From contig JAUZPT010000031.1 of the NCBI GenBank assembly GCA_030705745.1, forward strand, positions 1-14,672: a DNA stretch of 14,672 nt, written 5' to 3'. Of the stretch, positions 7,323 to 14,672 are shown one piece after another (within the stretch, counting starts at the first letter, position 1; each line of letters starts with the position of its first letter). The position numbers and the translations under genes are program-made. Source of the DNA: Bacillota bacterium. Lineage in GTDB: Bacteria > Bacillota > Bacilli > Bacillales > Cytobacillaceae. Under the pieces are notes generated by a model, which saw only the letters and a list, made by a program, of their open reading frames with translations, was not told where the DNA came from and ran no database searches.

Positions 7323-8168
7323 TTAAAATAAATCGAGCTGCCTCGGCGCCAAATTCTCATAATGAATCCCAAGGATGTCCATCATTTGTTTAGCATTATC
7401 GGAAGCATCTCCGCCTGAGTTGTTATTAAAGAGCACATAAACATTTTCACATTCCTGCTGCAGTGCTCTTATGTACGTTGCCCATTGCTCCAATTCCTGT
7501 TGATTATAGCGATATAAATAGCGAACTTCTCGCCAATTTTCCGCATTCTTTTTTTGCCATCCATACGTATTTCGACCATGGAAACGGACAAGCACTTTGT
7601 TGGAATCAGTTGTTTTAAGAACAATTGGAACCGAACCTTCGCCTGACTGCGGCTCGTCACAAATGCTATGAATCCATTTTTGTTCCACCATAAATTCGAG
7701 TGTTTTGTCGCGATATTCCGGCCGAAACCAGGACTGATGTCTAAATTCAAGTGCACAGTGAATATCTTCCATTTCTTCTTTGCACCAACGCAGATAATCG
7801 ACATTTTCTTTTTTGCAATCAAACCATGGAGGAAATTGAAAAAGAACCATGGCTAATTTATTTTTGTCTGTATATGGTTCCAACGAGTCCTTGAAAGCAC
7901 TAAACATTTCATGTTTGTTTTCAAATGGTATTTCCCCGCGCTGATGACCCGTCATTCCCTGGTACGCTTTTACAATAAACTGAAACGAATCGGGCGTTTC
8001 ATCCACCCATTTTGCTGCATTCCGTTTCGGCTGAATTGCATAAAAAGCCGAATCCACTTCGACTATTGGAAAATGCCCAGCATATTCCTTCAATTTATGA
8101 CGGGGAGAGTGGCCGGTTTGATACAAGCGATCATGGTCTCCCCATCCTGTAACACCCATAAAAATCAT
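7323..8168 (-). CDS. yunF: DUF72 family protein YunF
   Basis: This is a 281-residue member of the DUF72 (YecE) family, a TIM-barrel-like fold of unknown activity found in all domains of life. Family landmarks in order are GVTGWGDHDRLY near the N-terminus, VEVDSAFYAIQP (36-47, carrying the acidic residues of the presumed active cleft), LFQFPPWF (109-116), FRHQSWF (142-148), VRFHGRN (194-200) and FNNNSGGDAS (247-256). It has no signal peptide. The ATG at 8168 follows GGGGGTGA with 4-nt spacing; the ATG three codons later is less well placed. It is the first gene of the yunFEDC unit. Confidence 0.93.
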   Translation of the reverse strand: MIFMGVTGWGDHDRLYQTGHSPRHKLKEYAGHFPIVEVDSAFYAIQPKRNAAKWVDETPDSFQFIVKAYQGMTGHQRGEIPFENKHEMFSAFKDSLEPYTDKNKLAMVLFQFPPWFDCKKENVDYLRWCKEEMEDIHCALEFRHQSWFRPEYRDKTLEFMVEQKWIHSICDEPQSGEGSVPIVLKTTDSNKVLVRFHGRNTYGWQKKNAENWREVRYLYRYNQQELEQWATYIRALQQECENVYVLFNNNSGGDASDNAKQMMDILGIHYENLAPRQLDLF

Positions 8169-8189
8169 CGAGTCACCCCCAATATCCCT

Positions 8190-8198
8190 ATTTTAACA
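8190..8198 (-). promoter_or_regulatory. Extended -10 promoter candidate for yunFEDC
   Basis: Reading leftward, TGTTAAAAT contains an extended -10 (TGn) followed by TAAAAT, one mismatch from TATAAT. It is 22 bases before the yunF ATG and just beyond the suf terminator. The -35 region (TTCCAA at 8215-8220, 19 bases away) is poor, which is usual for extended -10 promoters. Confidence 0.5.
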
Positions 8199-8250
8199 TA
8201 AGAAATAAACAACGTTGGAATTTTCAGATCATTATCATGAAGAAAATCTC

Positions 8251-8281
8251 AAAAATCCGCCTGCCAGCGCGACAGACGGAT
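8251..8281 (-). terminator. Rho-independent terminator of the suf operon
   Basis: In the leftward RNA an 11-bp stem (8271-8281 with 8255-8265, two G-U pairs) closes a 5-nt loop and is followed by UUUU and then a U-rich stretch. It begins 19 bases after the sufB stop codon. Confidence 0.88.
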
Positions 8282-8299
8282 CAAAATGAAGCTTATTGA

Positions 8300-9697
8300 T
8301 TAACCGATTGAACCTTCCATTTCGAACTTGATGAGGCGGTTCATTTCTACCGCATATTCCATCGGAAGTTCTTTTGTAAAAGGCTCGATGAAGCCCATGA
8401 CGATCATTTCCGTAGCTTCTTGCTGGGAAATACCTCGGCTCATCAAATAGAACAATTGCTCTTCTGAAACCTTTGATACTTTCGCTTCGTGTTCAAGCGA
8501 AATATTATCATTGAGAATTTCATTGTATGGAATAGTATCAGAAGTCGATTGGTTATCCATAATTAATGTATCACATTCAATATTGGAGCGAGCGCCGTCC
8601 GCTTTGCGCCCAAAATGGACAATACCGCGATACGTTACTTTTCCGCCGTGCTTCGAAATCGACTTGGATACGATCGTTGAAGATGTATTCGGTGCAAGAT
8701 GGATCATCTTCGCCCCGGCATCCTGATGCTGTCCTTTACCGGCAATCGCGATTGACAGCGTCATGCCACGTGCGCCTTCGCCTTTTAAAATAACTGCAGG
8801 ATACTTCATTGTTAACTTCGAACCGATGTTTCCGTCAATCCATTCCATCGTTGCATTAGCGTCACAGACTGCACGCTTTGTTACAAGGTTGAATACGTTA
8901 TTTGCCCAGTTTTGAATCGTTGTGTAACGGCAATAAGCATCTTTTTTAATAACAATTTCTACCACGGCACTGTGAAGAGAATTCGTTGTATAAACAGGTG
9001 CTGTACATCCTTCCACATAGTGAACATGTGCGCCTTCATCAACGATGATTAACGTACGTTCAAACTGGCCCATATTTTCGGAATTGATACGGAAATACGC
9101 CTGTAGTGGTGTATCCACTTTAATTCCTTTAGGAACATAGATGAAAGAACCGCCTGACCAAACGGCTGAATTCAAAGCAGAAAACTTGTTGTCTGTCGGA
9201 GGAATCGTTTTTCCGAAATGTTCACGGAAAATATCTTCATTCTCTTTCAAAGCAGAATCGGTATCTTTAAAAACAATACCAAGGTCTTCAAGTTCTTGCT
9301 TCATATTATGGTAAACAACTTCTGACTCGTATTGAGCAGAAACGCCAGCTAAATACTTTTGCTCTGCCTCTGGAATTCCGAGTTTGTCAAATGTTGCCTT
9401 GATTTCCTCTGGCACTTCATCCCAAGACTTCTCGGAACGCTCTGACGGCTTCACATAATATGTGATTTCATCAAAGTTAAGCGAAGCCATGTCACCGCCC
9501 CATTGCGGCATTGGCATTTTATAAAAATGCTCAAGCGATTTCAAACGGAAATCGAGCATCCACTGTGGTTCATCTTTTAATTTTGAAATTTCCTCAACGA
9601 TTTCGCGAGTCAAACCACGCTTTGATCGAAAAATGGAAACGTCTTTATCGGCAAAACCGTATTTATAATCACCGATTTCCGGCATTTTTTTCGCCAT
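8300..9697 (-). CDS. sufB: Fe-S cluster scaffold protein SufB
   Basis: SufB is the scaffold subunit of the cytoplasmic SufBCD complex on which Fe-S clusters are built before transfer to client proteins. At 465 residues it has the usual Bacillus length. The beta-helix core contains the conserved [23 protein letters not shown] and [14 protein letters not shown] segments. By spacing with E. coli SufB (C405 and E434, 29 apart), C375 in IECDTLIMD and E404 in LEHEAKV are the expected cluster-assembly residues; both are present. The C-terminal [12 protein letters not shown] and [23 protein letters not shown] end are typical. The ATG is preceded by AGGGAGGAA. It is the last suf gene, 60 bp after sufU. 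Confidence 0.98.
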   Translation of the reverse strand: MAKKMPEIGDYKYGFADKDVSIFRSKRGLTREIVEEISKLKDEPQWMLDFRLKSLEHFYKMPMPQWGGDMASLNFDEITYYVKPSERSEKSWDEVPEEIKATFDKLGIPEAEQKYLAGVSAQYESEVVYHNMKQELEDLGIVFKDTDSALKENEDIFREHFGKTIPPTDNKFSALNSAVWSGGSFIYVPKGIKVDTPLQAYFRINSENMGQFERTLIIVDEGAHVHYVEGCTAPVYTTNSLHSAVVEIVIKKDAYCRYTTIQNWANNVFNLVTKRAVCDANATMEWIDGNIGSKLTMKYPAVILKGEGARGMTLSIAIAGKGQHQDAGAKMIHLAPNTSSTIVSKSISKHGGKVTYRGIVHFGRKADGARSNIECDTLIMDNQSTSDTIPYNEILNDNISLEHEAKVSKVSEEQLFYLMSRGISQQEATEMIVMGFIEPFTKELPMEYAVEMNRLIKFEMEGSIG

Positions 9698-9757
9698 CTT
9701 CGTCTTCCTCCCTCTTGAACGGTAACGGACGGTTATGCTCGCCCTCTACTCGTTCGA

Positions 9758-12724
<2,967 letters not shown>

Positions 12725-12743
12725 TATTGGATCCTCCTACCGC

Positions 12744-13529
12744 TTACGCTTCTTGACCAACTGTTTCGTCTTCAATACCAAGTTCTTGCTTGATCCAATC
12801 ATATCCTTCAGCTTCCAGACGGTGTGCAAGCTCAGGTCCGCCTGATTTCACAACTCGTCCTTGCATCATAACGTGAACATGGTCAGGAGTGATGTAGTTT
12901 AATAAACGTTGATAATGTGTAATGATTAAACAACCGAAATCTTCGCTGCGCATTTGATTGATACCTTTTGATACAACTTTTAGCGCATCAATATCAAGTC
13001 CTGAGTCGATTTCGTCCAAAATAGCAATTTTCGGTTCAAGCATCATCAATTGAAGGATTTCATTGCGCTTTTTCTCTCCGCCTGAGAAACCTTCATTTAA
13101 ATAACGCTGCGCCATATCCTGATCCATTTCAAGGAATTCCATTTGTTTATCCATTTTGCGGATAAATTTCATGAGTGAAATTTCGTTTCCTTCACCAAGG
13201 CGGCTGTTAATTGCTGAACGTAGGAAGTCTGCATTTGTTACCCCGTTAATTTCACTTGGATACTGCATCGCAAGGAATAGACCTGCGCGTGCGCGCTCGT
13301 CCACTTCCATCTCTAATACGTCTTTACCATCAAGAGTGATGCTGCCGCTTGTTACTTCGTACTTCGGATGTCCCATAATTGCCGAAGATAAAGTTGATTT
13401 ATCTGTACCGTTAGGACCCATGATTGCATGGATTTTTCCGCCGTCTATTTCAAGATTTACACCTTTTAAAATTTCTTTTCCGTCAATTGAAACGTGAAGA
13501 TCCTTAATTACTAACTTTGATCCAGCCAT
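12744..13529 (-). CDS. sufC: SufC ATPase of the SUF Fe-S assembly complex, with altered Walker A
   Basis: SufC is the ABC-type ATPase that drives shape changes in SufBCD during cluster assembly. From ATG 13529 (261 residues; GGAGG 9 nt upstream, and MAGSKLVIKDLHV fits the family) the motifs are Q-loop Q89 in MQYPSE, signature FSGGEKKR (148-155), Walker B KIAILDEID (D172, E173) and switch H205 in ITHYQRLL. The Walker A reads GPNGTDKST (38-46): residue 43 is Asp (GAT, 13401-13403) where P-loops, including every SufC I recall, have Gly just before the catalytic Lys. That change normally blocks nucleotide binding, yet all else is intact. The frame extends 14 codons further upstream, but those lack family similarity. 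It is the first gene of the operon. Confidence 0.96.
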   Translation of the reverse strand: MAGSKLVIKDLHVSIDGKEILKGVNLEIDGGKIHAIMGPNGTDKSTLSSAIMGHPKYEVTSGSITLDGKDVLEMEVDERARAGLFLAMQYPSEINGVTNADFLRSAINSRLGEGNEISLMKFIRKMDKQMEFLEMDQDMAQRYLNEGFSGGEKKRNEILQLMMLEPKIAILDEIDSGLDIDALKVVSKGINQMRSEDFGCLIITHYQRLLNYITPDHVHVMMQGRVVKSGGPELAHRLEAEGYDWIKQELGIEDETVGQEA

Positions 13530-13587
13530 ATATATACCTCCGAAAGATAAAAAGTTTTCAAATTTGTTCACAGAAATGACATATTTC

Positions 13588-13606
13588 TATTCTCACTTTA
13601 TTCTCA
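13588..13606 (-). repeat. TGAGAATA direct repeat at the predicted suf transcription start
   Basis: On the suf-coding strand TGAGAATA occurs twice (13599-13606 and 13588-13595), with an 11-bp period that puts both copies on the same DNA face. The pair begins right after the -10 element, where a repressor would compete with polymerase. It does not fit the inverted Fur or PerR boxes. Two 8-mers can coincide by chance in AT-rich DNA, so an operator role is only a suggestion. Confidence 0.35.
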
Positions 13607-13613
13607 TTACAAT

Positions 13614-13640
13614 CTTATAACAAATGAAAAGTGTTAGCAA
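13614..13640 (-). promoter_or_regulatory. Candidate promoter of sufCDSUB
   Basis: Reading leftward, TTGCTA (13635-13640) and TATAAG (13614-13619) are 15 bases apart; the spacing is short, but the -10 carries an extended TGn element. Transcription would start near 13607 and leave a leader of about 78 nt. A weaker alternative is TTGTTA with TAAAGT at 17-base spacing just downstream. The whole leader shows no terminator-like hairpin or recognisable riboswitch. Confidence 0.5.
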
Positions 13641-13656
13641 CTCTAAAACCGTATTA

Positions 13657-13767
13657 TCAAATCCAAAAAACGTCTTCCAATTCCTTTTCAGTGACGATCG
13701 TTTGAGTGAGAATGGTAAAGCTGGATATATATAACCGTTTTATTTTTTCCATTTTTACTTCTTTCAT
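13657..13767 (-). CDS. Possible 36-residue small protein between a terminator and the suf promoter
   Basis: The ORF reads MKEVKMEKIKRL... and ends ...EKELEDVFWI: a basic start, a short hydrophobic middle (YISSFTILTQTIV) and an acidic end. A second start five codons later gives 31 residues. Shine-Dalgarno placement is poor: AAAGG abuts the first ATG and is 14 nt from the second. No promoter is evident between the preceding terminator and the ORF. I do not recognise it; it could be a remnant of a gene or chance. Confidence 0.2.
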   Translation of the reverse strand: MKEVKMEKIKRLYISSFTILTQTIVTEKELEDVFWI

Positions 13768-13782
13768 CCTTTCTTATATCGT

Positions 13783-13809
13783 AAAAAAACCAGGGGATTC
13801 CTCCACTGG
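13783..13809 (-). terminator. Rho-independent terminator downstream of the small frameshifted gene
   Basis: In leftward RNA the stem CCAG-U-GGA / UCC-C-CUGG (13790-13809, one T-C mismatch) has a GGAA loop and is followed by seven U (A run 13783-13789). It lies 33 bases beyond the stop codon at 13843, and separates the yurZ unit from the suf promoter. Confidence 0.85.
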
Positions 13810-13842
13810 CTTTCCGAGTTTCTACATTAATATTACGTCACA

Positions 13843-14071
13843 TTAAGAGTGGACTTTCCGATCAAGCTCGGCTACGAGGTGCTGGCTTCTCTCATAATCT
13901 TTCTCACGTCGCTTTTCTATTTCCATCCTGACATCATGCTTAAGACTATAAACTGCATAACTAACTCCGTGGGATGACTGCATTGCCTTTTCCATTTCTT
14001 GTGTGTAATTCAACTGAAGATGATTGATAATGAATCCTTCCCTTCGGTTCTGTTTTTATCATTTCCATCAT
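13843..14071 (-). pseudogene. Small unrecognised gene, apparently split by a one-base frameshift
   Basis: Two overlapping reading frames look like one small protein. The first starts at ATG 14071 (MMEMIKTEPKGRIHYQ..., 36 codons, TAG at 13961-13963). The second, shifted by one base, is open from about 14056 to the TAA at 13843-13845 and holds LQLNYTQEMEKAMQ, SSHGVSYAVYSLKHDV and a charged helical tail ending AELDRKVHS. Joining them by skipping one base near 14020-14025 gives a natural-looking protein of about 75 residues. The second frame has only a TTG at 14013 or the ATG at 13995 (50 residues) as starts, neither with a Shine-Dalgarno. A weak CAGGG precedes ATG 14071. It lies 78 bp downstream of yurZ and is followed by a strong terminator, which supports a real gene. 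It may be a pseudogene, a sequencing error or a shorter intact ORF. Confidence 0.55.
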
Positions 14072-14149
14072 TATTTATATACCCTGATAAAAATTCAAAA
14101 AACAACTTTCACCTAAAAACCATTGGTAATTTATAGGATTAAAGGAAAT

Positions 14150-14518
14150 TTATTGTTTTAACTGATTTAATTCCGACATCGCATCCTGTACAAGCGTCAC
14201 CGCCTGGCTCATCGCAGCTCCTCCGCCGAACGCTGCCGTCACCCCGATGGTTTCCATGATTTCTTCTTCGGATGCTCCTTCGTCTATACAGCCTTTCACA
14301 TGATAAATAATACAATATTCATCCTGCGAATAAAGGCTAATTCCAAGCGCAATCAGCTGCTTGTCCTTTTTTGAAAGTGTGCCTTCACGAAAACACTCTT
14401 CGGTAAATTCGTTGTAACGTTGTGCAAGCTGGGGCATTTTTTGTGTAAATGTGCCAAGACCCGCTTTATATTGATAAAGTGCCTCCTCTATTGAATTGTT
14501 CGGTTCCTGATATTCCAT
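14150..14518 (-). CDS. yurZ: Carboxymuconolactone decarboxylase (CMD) family protein YurZ
   Basis: This 122-residue all-helical protein belongs to the CMD/AhpD-like superfamily, many members of which use a cysteine in small-molecule redox or decarboxylation reactions; the actual role of YurZ is not known. The signature EYCIIYHVKGC contains E67, C69 and H73 (CxxxH rather than the AhpD CxxCxxxH), with another cysteine at 77, followed by ASEEEIMETIGVTAAFGGGAAMSQA. I start at ATG 14518, 10 nt from the GGAG at 14529-14532; a TTG two codons upstream (14524) is only 4 nt away and is the alternative. In B. subtilis yurZ also lies next to sufC. No clear terminator follows it, so the small frameshifted gene to the left may be on the same transcript. 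Confidence 0.9.
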   Translation of the reverse strand: MEYQEPNNSIEEALYQYKAGLGTFTQKMPQLAQRYNEFTEECFREGTLSKKDKQLIALGISLYSQDEYCIIYHVKGCIDEGASEEEIMETIGVTAAFGGGAAMSQAVTLVQDAMSELNQLKQ

Positions 14519-14581
14519 TTTCAAAACACTCCAATCTTTAATGAGTCGATATTAGTATGTAGAAAAAGAATATCTATATAC

Positions 14582-14622
14582 AAAAAAACAAAGCAGACAC
14601 TGAGCGCCTGCTTTGTTTTTTA
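14582..14622. terminator. Bidirectional rho-independent terminator after the metQ-like gene
   Basis: ACAAAGCAG/CTGCTTTGT forms the stem (14588-14596 with 14608-14616) around an 11-nt loop, flanked by A and T runs that extend pairing to 14583-14621. In the leftward direction the A run becomes a 7-U tract. It ends the gene entering from the right edge and isolates it from yurZ, whose promoter must lie between 14519 and 14582. Confidence 0.9.
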
Positions 14623-14625
14623 CTA

Positions 14626-14672
14626 CTATTTAGAAACCGGGACAACTGCGCCTTTGTATTGCTTCAGGATAA
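14626..14672 (-). CDS. metQ: C-terminus of a probable methionine ABC transporter lipoprotein (MetQ-like)
   Basis: Only the last 14 complete codons are inside the window, reading ILKQYKGAVVPVSK and then three consecutive stops (TAG TAG TAA). The F/YKGAVVP-type ending is typical of MetQ/NlpA substrate-binding lipoproteins, and in B. subtilis the metNPQ genes lie beside yurZ and suf. Its stop is directly followed by a terminator, as expected for the last gene of a metNPQ operon. The call rests on a short peptide and context. Confidence 0.45.
   Translation of the reverse strand, partial: ILKQYKGAVVPVSK

Noticed and set aside
13530..13606. Riboswitch or T-box in the sufC leader
   Set aside because: The leader is short and AT-rich, with no conserved riboswitch or T-box elements and no terminator hairpin before the start codon.
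14072..14149. Possible terminator between yurZ and the small frameshifted gene (CCTATAAA/TTTTTAGG)
   Set aside because: The stem is weak, AT-rich and mismatched; not convincing.

Overview
The window is a core-chromosome segment from an endospore-forming, low-to-moderate-GC Gram-positive bacterium of the Bacillaceae. The evidence is the protein content and the strong Shine-Dalgarno sequences. Sporulation genes (a YhcN/YlaJ lipoprotein, LytH, YunB) sit beside the Bacillus-type sufCDSUB operon, and most proteins look like counterparts of Bacillus subtilis YutC-LipA-LytH-YunB, YunC-YunD-YunE-YunF, SufBUSDC, YurZ and MetQ. All family names come from reading the proteins, because no database search was possible.

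Layout, left to right. The 3' end of a plus-strand yutC-like sporulation lipoprotein gene converges on lipA (minus strand, lipoyl synthase) at a shared hairpin. lytH (plus, spore cell-wall peptidase) is divergent from lipA and converges on yunB (minus, sporulation protein) at a second bidirectional terminator. Upstream of yunB lies an HD-GYP phosphodiesterase gene (minus). Next comes a four-gene minus-strand unit, transcribed yunF (DUF72), yunE (TSUP exporter), yunD (metallophosphoesterase/5'-nucleotidase), yunC (DUF1805), which ends in a hairpin plus a 16-base A run. Then the SUF Fe-S assembly operon (minus) is transcribed sufC-sufD-sufS-sufU-sufB with its own promoter and terminator. The last part holds a 620-bp stretch without an annotated-size gene, yurZ (CMD family), a bidirectional terminator, and the C-terminal codons of a probable MetQ lipoprotein running off the right edge.

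How the genes work together. SufS takes sulfur from cysteine and passes it to SufU, and the SufBCD scaffold builds Fe-S clusters. LipA is itself a two-cluster [4Fe-4S] radical-SAM enzyme and so a client of that pathway. lytH, yunB and the yutC-like gene act in spore formation. The yunFEDC set and YurZ have no firmly established joint role.

I see no mobile element, CRISPR array, tRNA or rRNA gene, or defence system, and no convincing new multi-gene system. The points that deserve a second look are: (1) SufC has Asp where the second-last Gly of its Walker A motif should be; (2) a small gene between yurZ and the suf promoter is split by an apparent one-base frameshift; (3) a TGAGAATA direct repeat with an 11-bp period lies at the predicted suf transcription start; (4) a 36-codon ORF is wedged between a terminator and that promoter; (5) an HD-GYP gene sits inside an otherwise familiar yunB-yunC neighbourhood.
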